A stretch of DNA of 64,000 nt from Bacteroidota bacterium (GTDB lineage Bacteria; Bacteroidota; Bacteroidia; Bacteroidales; Lentimicrobiaceae). The position numbers and the translations under genes were made by a program. This document shows, piece after piece, positions 42,381-50,663 of this stretch (position 1 is its first letter; each line of letters opens with the position of its first letter). The notes beneath the pieces were generated by a model. That model made no database searches, was not told the DNA's origin, and saw only the letters and a list, made by a program, of their open reading frames with translations. The stretch is from assembly GCA_009773515.1 (NCBI GenBank), contig WSXX01000001.1, positions 216,097 through 280,096 of the forward strand, given 5' to 3'.

Positions 42381-45320
42381 TTAAAATTCAACATTTACAC
42401 CAAAAACAATTGTCCTGGACTGAGGATATGTTCCATAATCGATACCAACTTCTACCGCACTGCTGCCATAGGCATTTACTTCAGGGTCGAATCCGGAGTA
42501 ATTGGTAAACGTAAGAAGATTGCTACCAGTAACATAAACCGACAGGTTTTTAATAAAAGTAAACCTTGGATGATTATTCAACACATTGTACGACAATGTG
42601 GCTGATTTCAGCCTGAGATACGAACCATCCTCAATAAACCGGGTTGAATTACGCACATTATCAACATTTCCTCCGCCAACAGCACGAGGAATATCGGTGT
42701 TTGTATTTTCAGGAGTCCAGCGGTTCAGTACATCAACCGACTGATTTTTACTGTCAAACATTCCCTCGAGGTCAATACGGGTTGCATTGAAAATATCATT
42801 TCCATAAGAACCCTGGAAGAACAGATTGAGGTTGAACTTTTTGTAAACAAGGTTATTGGTAAATCCAAAGGAGGTTACCGGCATTCCATAACCAATTACA
42901 GTGCGGTCACCAGGATCGAAAATGCCATTGTTGTTTACATCTTTATAAACAATATCCCCGGTTTCGGGATCAACTCCTTCCGACACATAACCGTAGAAAG
43001 TTCCCAGCGGATCACCGGCCTTTACTCTGGTTGCGGATTCATTGTTACTGTAAATGCCTCCAAAATAATATACAGGAGTATATTTCAGTCCGGTAACTTC
43101 ATTTTTATTGAATGAAATATTAAAATCGGTATTCCATTTGAAATCACGATTGTCAATATTTACCGTACTAAGACTGAATTCAAGACCTCTGTTCTCAATT
43201 TCTCCGGCATTGGTCAATATATACGAAACTGGTAAGGAGCTGGTTAACTGAACGTTAAGCAATACATCAACAGTATTTTTGTGATAAGCATCAAAAGTGA
43301 AAACTACCCTACCTGCGTACATTGTAAGATCAAGTCCCAGGTTTGTTTGCCTTGTAGTTTCCCATTTAAGGTCAGGATTTCCGTAGCTCGACTGGTAAAT
43401 ACCCGGCCCTGCAAGGGGATCCTGAGGATCGCGACGGAAATAAGACCATAATGCATATGCAGCATAATCGTTCAGGCCTTCAACATTTCCGGTAATTCCA
43501 TATCCACCGCGGATTTTGAGATCATCAATAAAGGTGAATTTCTCCATAAATTTAGCCGACGAAAGTCGGTAACCCAATGAAAAAGCTGGCATAGTACCCC
43601 ATTTGTTCACCAGTTTAGAACTGCCGTCATGACGGATAGAAGCTGTTAGATAATACCTGCTGTTGAAATCATAATTAACCCTTCCGAAAAACGACACCAG
43701 TGAATTTTCACTTTTCCATGTACCACCGGTGCTTATGCGGTTTGCTGCCCAAATGTCGGTAACATTTACATCGGCAGGAAAGTCTGTCCCTTCAATGTAG
43801 GTTCCACGCCCCTGGTACTTGCGCAATGAGTTACCTGCCAGCACATTAAATGTATGATCGCCGGTTTTAAAAAAATAGTCTAACATATTCTCAACCTGCC
43901 AAACCATATGGGTAGAATTATCAGACCTGCCGATTCCATTGTTTTGCCTGCCAAAGTTGGTTCGAATAGGATCAAGATAATAATCCCAGCGGCGGCTGGT
44001 GATGTCCACACCAGTATTTGATTTAAATTTCAATCCCTTAAACAGACTGATTTCAGCATCAAAAGAGCCCAAAACCTTATTGTCGCGCGACATCTGTTCT
44101 GGTCCCTGCATGTATGCTACAGGATTTTCCCACGAGGGTTGGAAGGGATTCTGATCAAACCAACCGCTGCCATCATTTTTATAAACATTGAGAAAAGGAG
44201 GTGTGTTCAATGCACTCATGATAACTCCTCCCCGCCCTGAACTTGAATTATCAGGAGTATCTTTTGAACTGATGCTCCATGTTGAGAGACTGGTTTTGGT
44301 TTTTAACCAGGGACGCAACTCATTGTCGAGATTCATTCTGATGGTATATCTGTCGAAACGGGCTGGCTCTACCATACCTTGTTCAGTAAGATAACCGCCC
44401 GAAACAAAATACCTGCTTTTTTCAGTACCACCCGAAAATGACGCCTGATAGGATTGCTGATACCCTGTGCCGAAAGTCTCTTCAGTCCAGTCATTAAACT
44501 GGGTCCATGAGGGATCGTATGAGACTCCGATTTCGTTCATCAGATCGCGATACTCCCGGGTATTCAGCACTTCGATTGATTTTCTGAGTTTCGAAACTCC
44601 AAAATACGAATTGAACGAAATCATTGGTTTATCACTGTTTCCGCGTTTGGTGGTGATAAGAACAACACCATTTGCAGCAGCAGCACCGTAAATTGCAGCA
44701 GCAGAGGCATCTTTCAGAACAGTCATTGATTCAATATCCTGCGGATTTAATCCATTAATGTCGGTTGTTCTGATTCCATCCACAATATAAGCAGGCTCGT
44801 TACCCGCCAGAACCGAAGTAGCTCCACGAACGCGAACTGCCAGTCCGGAGCCCGGTTTTCCCGAAGGCTGTGTAACCTGAACTCCGGCAGCTTTTCCCTG
44901 AAGGGCTTGTGAAACAGTAACAATAGGTCTGTCTTTCAAAGCCTTATCATCAACTACAGCCACTGAAGTAGTTATGTCCTTTTTACGTTGAACCCCATAA
45001 CCAACCACTACCACTTCATCAAGAAGTTTACTGTCTTCGAGCAATGTGATGTTGATTACAGATTGATTCAAAATTGTTATTTCCTGAGAAATATAGCCCA
45101 TAAAACTGAATATCAGTGACTTTCCGGCTTCAACGTTAATACTGTAGTTTCCATCAATATCAGTAGTTGTTCCCGAACCTGTACCTTTAATTAATACGGT
45201 AACCCCGGGCAACCCCTGATCTTTGACATCAGAAACCCTGCCCGAAATCTGCCTGGTTTGCGAAAAAGCAAACAAAGAGACAAGGGTGAATGCGATTATT
45301 AAGAAATATTTATTCATCAT
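42381..45320 (-). CDS. susC: SusC-type TonB-linked outer-membrane transporter (PUL 2)
   Basis: The 979-residue protein has a signal peptide (1-20, AFSQ). A CarboxypepD_reg-like domain (about 22-100) has QGLPGVTVLIKGTGSG. The SusC/TonB segment reads LLDEVVVVGYGVQRKKD. The plug has ALQGKAAGVQVTQPSGKPGS and LKDASAAAIYGAAAANGVVL. The barrel ends IVFGVNVEF. It imports oligosaccharides with its SusD partner. Between it and the upstream PKD gene lie 43 bases, so they are co-transcribed. Confidence 0.95.
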   Translation of the reverse strand: MMNKYFLIIAFTLVSLFAFSQTRQISGRVSDVKDQGLPGVTVLIKGTGSGTTTDIDGNYSINVEAGKSLIFSFMGYISQEITILNQSVINITLLEDSKLLDEVVVVGYGVQRKKDITTSVAVVDDKALKDRPIVTVSQALQGKAAGVQVTQPSGKPGSGLAVRVRGATSVLAGNEPAYIVDGIRTTDINGLNPQDIESMTVLKDASAAAIYGAAAANGVVLITTKRGNSDKPMISFNSYFGVSKLRKSIEVLNTREYRDLMNEIGVSYDPSWTQFNDWTEETFGTGYQQSYQASFSGGTEKSRYFVSGGYLTEQGMVEPARFDRYTIRMNLDNELRPWLKTKTSLSTWSISSKDTPDNSSSGRGGVIMSALNTPPFLNVYKNDGSGWFDQNPFQPSWENPVAYMQGPEQMSRDNKVLGSFDAEISLFKGLKFKSNTGVDITSRRWDYYLDPIRTNFGRQNNGIGRSDNSTHMVWQVENMLDYFFKTGDHTFNVLAGNSLRKYQGRGTYIEGTDFPADVNVTDIWAANRISTGGTWKSENSLVSFFGRVNYDFNSRYYLTASIRHDGSSKLVNKWGTMPAFSLGYRLSSAKFMEKFTFIDDLKIRGGYGITGNVEGLNDYAAYALWSYFRRDPQDPLAGPGIYQSSYGNPDLKWETTRQTNLGLDLTMYAGRVVFTFDAYHKNTVDVLLNVQLTSSLPVSYILTNAGEIENRGLEFSLSTVNIDNRDFKWNTDFNISFNKNEVTGLKYTPVYYFGGIYSNNESATRVKAGDPLGTFYGYVSEGVDPETGDIVYKDVNNNGIFDPGDRTVIGYGMPVTSFGFTNNLVYKKFNLNLFFQGSYGNDIFNATRIDLEGMFDSKNQSVDVLNRWTPENTNTDIPRAVGGGNVDNVRNSTRFIEDGSYLRLKSATLSYNVLNNHPRFTFIKNLSVYVTGSNLLTFTNYSGFDPEVNAYGSSAVEVGIDYGTYPQSRTIVFGVNVEF

Positions 45321-45363
45321 CGGTGTTTTTTAAATTTAAAATTCTTTTACGGTTAAACTCATG

Positions 45364-47127
45364 TTAGCGTTCAAGAACAACTGACCAGGATGAGCTTCCA
45401 TCATGTGTGGCTGAAACATCTACAGTAACAAATAGATATTCTTTTGTTCCGGTGTTTGCATAGCCCATGACTTCATAGGTATTGGTCAGGTTACCACCAT
45501 TTGGCGGATTGGTGGAAGTGCTGTTTTCACCACCAAAGTACCCTTTATAAAACCCGATAAAAGCAGCTTTGCTTCCGCCATTGGTCAGTGTGATTTTTGC
45601 ACGGGTGGTTCCTGATGCCGGTGTGAAAGCATATGAGTGAATTCCGCTTCCAAATGCGGCTCCATTGCCACTTGCAGCAATCTCATCATCAGAGATACAA
45701 CCGTTCTGTCCACCGAAATAACCATCGTTACGTCCATCGCCGTTGGTTTTGTACTCATATACTCCACCTGCACCAAAGATAAACTCATCATTGATAATAC
45801 ATGACCAATCGTCAACTCCTGAGGCTGATCCATCAAGTGAACTTAGCGGCACACTATACCATGCATCGCTTCCCATTGCAGGACCTACAAAAATTGATTT
45901 CTCGTCCAGCCTCACCTTCCACGATGAACCCTGAAGCTGTGCAGCTGTAATATCAGCAGAAGCTATAAAAAAGAATTTCAATGCGGTGCTGAATCCATTT
46001 GGATTGGTAGCTGTGAGCTTGACATTGAATGCACCATCGGTGGCATAAGTATAAACAGGATTCTCCTCGGTGGAGGTTTGCCCGTCACCAAACTCCCACA
46101 AATAGGATTCAGCAAGCGTTGTTGTATTGGTAAAGGTAATGGTACGACCTGCAACCATAGCAGTAAATCCAGCACTTGGTGCAGGGCCGGGGATTGGAGG
46201 TTCATCAGCAGGATTGTCGTAATGTACAAGCACAAAACGCCAGTAAGCTGGCTGTGGTGAACTGCCACCTGTCATGTAAGCAGTCTGTAATATCAAGGTA
46301 TCAACCGCACCTTCGGTAAGTTTGATAATTTTATAGGTAACCGATGTCTGAGGTACTGTAACTTCAGCAGTTGTAGCAACTTTACAAAGACCAATATAAG
46401 CGCCCAGTCCTGTTACTTTTAATGTAGGTTCAGCTCCTGCTGTGAGTTCAAATCCGTGGGTACCACTCCCCCAGGCAGAGAGATCTTCACCACTGATTCC
46501 CTCCATTCTATCAGTTGACGCACAAACATTTGCCGGGAAGAACACATTTCCTTCTGCCCAGTAGTCACCTTTTGCATCAAACACCATTGTGCCTCCACGT
46601 TGAAAAGTCCATTCATCGTTCAGCATACACGGCCGGTTAGCAAGTTCATCATTTTGGCGACCCATAGCCCACCAGATTGATGAGAAATTTGCAGGTCCGA
46701 CTTCCAGCGGATATCTTCCGGTACTCACATCACGGATCAGTTTCCAGGTTTTGGAGGTTGCTCCCACAAGCTTAGCCAGCTCTGCATTGGGATCGGTTAC
46801 AATAATTTTAACCGAATAAACATCTTTTGCACCATTCGACGCCGTGGCTGTAAGTGTGACTATATATTCGCCTTCGATCTGATAGGTGTGAACCGGAGTT
46901 TTTTCGTCAGCTAATGTGGTGTTGTCACCGAAATCCCAGACAATATCCGGGGTTCCTTTAATTGCATTGGCATGGCTGGTAAATGCAACTTTCCGGAAAT
47001 CCGATTCATCTACTGAAAAGGTAAATCCGGCAATTACATCATCCTCTTTTTCTTTCTTACATGCTGTGAGCTGGGTAATGACCAGAAACAGCAAAACGAT
47101 CCATTGGATTTTGAATAATTGTTTCAT
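45364..47127 (-). CDS. PKD-domain surface glycan-binding lipoprotein (PUL 2)
   Basis: The 587-residue protein has a lipobox LTAC (Cys23). It is built from two PKD-plus-binding modules. PKD 1 (about 32-112) has IVWDFGDNTT and YQIEGEYIVTLTATASNG, followed by a module with KTWKLIRD. PKD 2 (about 318-392) has YLWEFGDGQTSTEENPVYTY, followed by a module with SSWKVRLDEKS. Both modules share W..., CM/I-LND/E-E and GGxxxxxxxGD patterns, so they are an internal duplication. PKD proteins of this type in marine Bacteroidota bind beta-glucans such as laminarin. It leads the operon; its upstream region carries the second predicted operator. Confidence 0.82.
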   Translation of the reverse strand: MKQLFKIQWIVLLFLVITQLTACKKEKEDDVIAGFTFSVDESDFRKVAFTSHANAIKGTPDIVWDFGDNTTLADEKTPVHTYQIEGEYIVTLTATASNGAKDVYSVKIIVTDPNAELAKLVGATSKTWKLIRDVSTGRYPLEVGPANFSSIWWAMGRQNDELANRPCMLNDEWTFQRGGTMVFDAKGDYWAEGNVFFPANVCASTDRMEGISGEDLSAWGSGTHGFELTAGAEPTLKVTGLGAYIGLCKVATTAEVTVPQTSVTYKIIKLTEGAVDTLILQTAYMTGGSSPQPAYWRFVLVHYDNPADEPPIPGPAPSAGFTAMVAGRTITFTNTTTLAESYLWEFGDGQTSTEENPVYTYATDGAFNVKLTATNPNGFSTALKFFFIASADITAAQLQGSSWKVRLDEKSIFVGPAMGSDAWYSVPLSSLDGSASGVDDWSCIINDEFIFGAGGVYEYKTNGDGRNDGYFGGQNGCISDDEIAASGNGAAFGSGIHSYAFTPASGTTRAKITLTNGGSKAAFIGFYKGYFGGENSTSTNPPNGGNLTNTYEVMGYANTGTKEYLFVTVDVSATHDGSSSWSVVLER

Positions 47128-47132
47128 TTCTG

Positions 47133-47157
47133 TTGGTTTGGTTTGGTTTGGTTTGGT
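47133..47157. repeat. Pentanucleotide repeat (TTGGT)5 in the PKD gene leader
   Basis: Five TTGGT units end about five bases before the start codon of the minus-strand PKD gene (read AACCA on the mRNA-like strand). It lies where the ribosome binds, so copy number changes could alter translation. Confidence 0.8.
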
Positions 47158-47162
47158 TTGTT

Positions 47163-47415
47163 CTGATTAAAAAAATGCATTTTATGAACCGGTTAATCAC
47201 ATAAAGTTAGCTGAAAAATAACTTTCCGCGACTTCCGGATAGAAATTCTTTAACATTCAGACAATTCAGGAAGTTGATTGCTAATTGATCTGAACGATTC
47301 AGATGGACTTACAAACCAAACTTCACAATTCATATACTGCTGATAAGCTGAATGTTAAACACTGAGATATAAAAACACTTATGAATCAGATTACCATGTG
47401 TAATCAAATTATTAT
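47163..47415. other. Leader/promoter region of PUL 2
   Basis: No gene is seen. It is AT-rich and lies between the predicted operator and the PKD start. I could not place a clear TAnnTTTG element; TACTTTTA on the minus strand near 47447 is the nearest. Confidence 0.4.
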
Positions 47416-47438
47416 GTTTGTGTACCTCTTACACTAAG
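47416..47438 (-). promoter_or_regulatory. Predicted PUL operator, copy 2
   Basis: Read on the minus strand: CTTAGTGTA-AGAGG-TACACAAAC. All 18 fixed bases equal those at 24744-24766, and only the central five differ. It lies 289 bases before the PKD start, pointing at that operon. Confidence 0.7.
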
Positions 47439-47650
47439 TAGGCATAAAAGTAGAATAAGTTTTTGATATTATGCAAAAAAAAACGATAGAACTTTGTGTG
47501 GAACGGAAGAACCAGATTATGACTAACTTAATTAAAGAGTGCTACCAATGACAGATTGTTCATCTGATCCTTCAACTCAGGATGAGTAACAGGTTTTTGA
47601 GACAAAACCTTTTCCATAGTAAGTTCAGATGATAATAACCATCAATAAAA

Positions 47651-47690
47651 AACCTGCCAGACTATACAGTCAGGCAGGTAAAAAAAAATC
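47651..47690. terminator. Terminator downstream of the agmatinase-like gene
   Basis: ACCTGCCAGACT-atac-AGTCAGGCAGGT pairs over 12 bp with one mismatch. It is flanked by A and T runs on both sides, so it can stop minus-strand transcription. Confidence 0.85.
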
Positions 47691-47742
47691 AGGTCAGAAA
47701 GACTTTCACTAAAAATCGGGTCATCTGAAAATATCAGGATAT

Positions 47743-48612
47743 TTATTTCAGCCCGGAATTAAATCTGAGGGTAATTAAATTGCTGACCAACCTTGCTGCC
47801 ACGTAATTCGGGGCTTTGTTGTATTTGATTGGTGTAAGACCCGAAATGCATACTCCGGCCAGAATAGATTTTTCATTTATCTTTTTAAGGATGTCGATGA
47901 GCAGCTGCCAGTCAATTCCGCCAGGTTCAGGTGTGGCTACAGCCGGCATAAGCGAAGGATCAAGCACATCAAGGTCGATGGTGATGAATACATTCTTCGT
48001 CAATTTGTTTAGCAGATCGTACATCCATGTTTTATTTCCACCGTCGCGAATATTGTCAGCATAAAAGACGCGACCTGGCTCAACAATCTCGCGTTCCTGA
48101 GCACACATACTTCTTATACCAACCTGCACAACCGGAGCCACTGCAATAGCATGAGACATAACACAATGATGATTCAGGTTACTTGCTCCAAGCATAGTTC
48201 TTATACCTGCATGTGCATCAAACTGAACAATAGTCAGGTCTTTTTCTTTGTAAAAATCTGCAAAAGCCTGGAACGCTCCGATGGCAACTGTATGTTCACC
48301 ACCCAAAATAACCGGGAACTTCTTTTTTTTCAGAACTTGTGTGACGTTTGTGCGAACAGCCTTGATCATTTTTTCGGCATTTCGCTCACGTATTGATTCA
48401 GCAGTATGAATTCCGGCTCTCCATGCTTCGGTATCGGAAAAAATATCGTAAAGATCAATAAAAGCAGAGGCTTCAATTACAGCATCCGGACCTTTGTCAG
48501 AACCCTTGAACATTGAATTTGAACCTTCAAAGGGAACCGGTATAATAACTGCTTTTGAATTTTCAAGAGCTGAAAACGGCTCAGGGATTGCTCCGAATTG
48601 TTTCTGTTTCAT
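47743..48612 (-). CDS. speB: Agmatinase-like ureohydrolase with an altered metal ligand
   Basis: The 289-residue cytoplasmic protein has an arginase/agmatinase fold with GGEHTV (His107), FDAHAGIR (Asp132, His134) and ITIDLDVLDPSLMPAVATPEPGG (Asp213, Asp215). The canonical second motif is DAHxD; here the Asp is Gly136 (codon at 48205-48207, GGT, one base from GAT). The family hydrolyses agmatine to putrescine and urea with two Mn ions, so loss of one ligand may weaken or abolish activity. It lies downstream of arginine decarboxylase, with its own TACTTTTG promoter. The gene symbol is by context; formiminoglutamase or guanidinobutyrase cannot be excluded. Confidence 0.82.
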   Translation of the reverse strand: MKQKQFGAIPEPFSALENSKAVIIPVPFEGSNSMFKGSDKGPDAVIEASAFIDLYDIFSDTEAWRAGIHTAESIRERNAEKMIKAVRTNVTQVLKKKKFPVILGGEHTVAIGAFQAFADFYKEKDLTIVQFDAHAGIRTMLGASNLNHHCVMSHAIAVAPVVQVGIRSMCAQEREIVEPGRVFYADNIRDGGNKTWMYDLLNKLTKNVFITIDLDVLDPSLMPAVATPEPGGIDWQLLIDILKKINEKSILAGVCISGLTPIKYNKAPNYVAARLVSNLITLRFNSGLK

Positions 48613-48692
48613 ATTTATGATTTTGATGAAGAATAATCGGAAGTGCCCGGAATGTCCGGACAGATTTCATTAGAAATCGATCTGAAGAGCCA

Positions 48693-48700
48693 CAAAAGTA
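48693..48700 (-). promoter_or_regulatory. -7 promoter element for the agmatinase-like gene
   Basis: Minus strand TACTTTTG with TTGA about 19 bases upstream: a good Bacteroidota promoter. It sits between the two polyamine genes, so the agmatinase-like gene can be transcribed on its own. Confidence 0.55.
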
Positions 48701-48719
48701 ATCAAGTTCAGGTCAAAAA

Positions 48720-50111
48720 TCAATACCCCAGGATGCGAAGCATTGATTTATGTGTTTGTTCCTTGGCAAAAAGTTTGGTAGTATATTCGCCTTCTTCATC
48801 AAGATCGATGATGATATGTTTAGGTGCCGGAATCAGGCAATGCTGAATTCCCCCATATCCACCAACCGATTCCTGATAAGCACCGGTATGAAAAAGGCCG
48901 ATGTACAACGGCTCTTCATTATCGAGCTTAGGGAGAAAAATTGCATTTGCGTGGGCTTCAGCATTATAATAATCTTCGCTGTCGCAGGTAAGTCCGCCAA
49001 GAAAAACCCTTTCGTACTCAGAATCCCATTTATTGATTCCCAATAAAATGAAACGCTGGTTCAACGCCCAGGTGTCGGGCAGTGTAGTCATGAATGATGA
49101 ATCTATCATATTCCATAACTCTCTGTCATTCTGACGCTTCTGGTCAATTATTGAGTAGAGAACAGCACCGCTTTCGCCGACTGTATAAGAACCGAATTCC
49201 GTGAAAATATGAGGTTCTGGTGTATTGTTCCGATCACAGATCATTTTTATCTGAGCCAGAATTTCATCGGCCATGTATTCATAATCATAATCAAACGACA
49301 ATGAATTTTTTATCGGGAAACCGCCACCAATATTCAAAGAATCAAGCTCTGGGCAGATATTCTTAAGCTGACAGTAAAGATTAACACATTTGGATAATTC
49401 GTTCCAATAATAAGCTGAATCCTTTATACCGGTGTTGATGAAGAAGTGCAGCATTTTAAGCTGAAACTTCGGGTTGTTTTTAATTTTCTCCTCGTAGTAG
49501 GGAATAATGTCATTGTAACGGATTCCAAGCCTTGATGTGTAGAATTCAAACTTTGGCTCCTCTTCCGAAGCAATGCGCATCCCTATTTTACACTTTCGTG
49601 TGATATTCTTGTCAAGCTGATCCAACTCAAACTTATTATCGAGAATAGGAATGGTATTTTCAAAGCCTTCGTTGATTAGGTTTGAGATATTTTCGATGTA
49701 CTGAGGCCTTTTGAAGCCATTACAAATTACATAGGTTTCCTTACTGATAAGGCCTTGTTCGTGAAGAATTTCAAGCAAAAAGATATCAAAAGCTGAAGAT
49801 GTTTCAAGATGAACATCATTTTTAAGTACTTCCTCCAGAACAAAGGAAAAATGCGAACTCTTTGTACAATAACAATAATGGTAATCGCCCTGGTAATCGC
49901 TGCGGGCAATTGCCACATTAAAAAACTTTTTTGCCTTTTGTATCTGTTGACTTATCTTGGGCAGATATGAAATTTTGAGCGGGGTACCATACTGTTTAAT
50001 GATATCCATCAATGGAATATTATGAAAGTAGAGCTCGCTGTCTTCAACACGAAACTCATCCTGCGGAAAGTCGAACGTCTGTTCAATCAGGTCAAGATAT
50101 TTGTTCTTCAT
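48720..50111 (-). CDS. speA: Arginine decarboxylase (PLP-dependent, short fold-III type)
   Basis: The 463-residue cytoplasmic protein has an alanine-racemase-like PLP barrel: YHYCYCTKSSHFSFVLEEVL with Lys84 as likely Schiff-base lysine, HLETSSAFDI, IGMRIASEEEP, SLNIGGGFPI, and a C-terminal beta domain with FLGGLTCDSEDYY and GAYQESVGGYGG. This matches the short Bacteroidota arginine decarboxylase rather than the long enterobacterial SpeA. It makes agmatine, the substrate of the ureohydrolase encoded downstream. A TAATTTTG element upstream is the likely promoter. Confidence 0.85.
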   Translation of the reverse strand: MKNKYLDLIEQTFDFPQDEFRVEDSELYFHNIPLMDIIKQYGTPLKISYLPKISQQIQKAKKFFNVAIARSDYQGDYHYCYCTKSSHFSFVLEEVLKNDVHLETSSAFDIFLLEILHEQGLISKETYVICNGFKRPQYIENISNLINEGFENTIPILDNKFELDQLDKNITRKCKIGMRIASEEEPKFEFYTSRLGIRYNDIIPYYEEKIKNNPKFQLKMLHFFINTGIKDSAYYWNELSKCVNLYCQLKNICPELDSLNIGGGFPIKNSLSFDYDYEYMADEILAQIKMICDRNNTPEPHIFTEFGSYTVGESGAVLYSIIDQKRQNDRELWNMIDSSFMTTLPDTWALNQRFILLGINKWDSEYERVFLGGLTCDSEDYYNAEAHANAIFLPKLDNEEPLYIGLFHTGAYQESVGGYGGIQHCLIPAPKHIIIDLDEEGEYTTKLFAKEQTHKSMLRILGY

Positions 50112-50143
50112 ACCAAAGCCTATCGTTTAATTAATGTGAAGTG

Positions 50144-50151
50144 CAAAATTA
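50144..50151 (-). promoter_or_regulatory. -7 promoter element for arginine decarboxylase
   Basis: Minus strand TAATTTTG (TAnnTTTG), 32 bases before the ATG. The -33 region is AT-rich without a clear TTG. Confidence 0.45.
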
Positions 50152-50159
50152 TAATAAAT

Positions 50160-50497
50160 TCTTTTCGCTTTATGAAGGATTATTAAATATAGTTAGACGA
50201 TCCGGATGAAACAATTTTCTATCATGTAATTGAGCTGAATCACTGAGTAAAAAAACCAGAAAATTGCTTTTGTAACTGATTTTTAACGACTTAACATTTT
50301 TATTGATAAATTTTCAGTAAAATAGATGCGATTCTGTCGATGCTGAACAACCTCCAATACAACAATTTAACAACTTCGGATTTGAATTTGTCTATGCAAA
50401 AAAGAATTTCAAACATAATTACCCGCAAAATAATGTTTGACTCAGAAAGCCCTGATTCAATCAAAATAGAGACAGTCAACAGATCGGAATCAAATAA
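50160..50497. other. Intergenic stretch, nothing convincing
   Basis: AT-rich DNA. A 77-codon plus-strand frame at 50340-50573 runs through the terminator hairpin and has low-complexity polar composition, so I do not call it. Confidence 0.5.
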
Positions 50498-50540
50498 AAA
50501 GTCCTGGCTAAACCACGAAACGGGTATAATCCAGGACTTT
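50498..50540 (-). terminator. Terminator of the efflux operon
   Basis: On the minus strand AAAGTCCTGG ... CCAGGACTTT (10-bp perfect arms, 23-base loop) is followed by TTTATTTG. It lies 124 bases beyond the permease stop. Confidence 0.65.
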
Positions 50541-50663
50541 ATGAAGCAAACAAATAGAAAAGATTTCAGTTAACCGAAACTACACGGATTGGCATGTAAG
50601 GCGAAACTCAATGTAAACATAAAGCCTGCCTGATCAATGAGTGTGATATAATACATTCAAAAT

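Noticed and set aside
50340..50573. Small plus-strand gene of 77 codons
   Set aside because: It runs through the terminator hairpin of the efflux operon and has a polar low-complexity composition with no recognisable feature.
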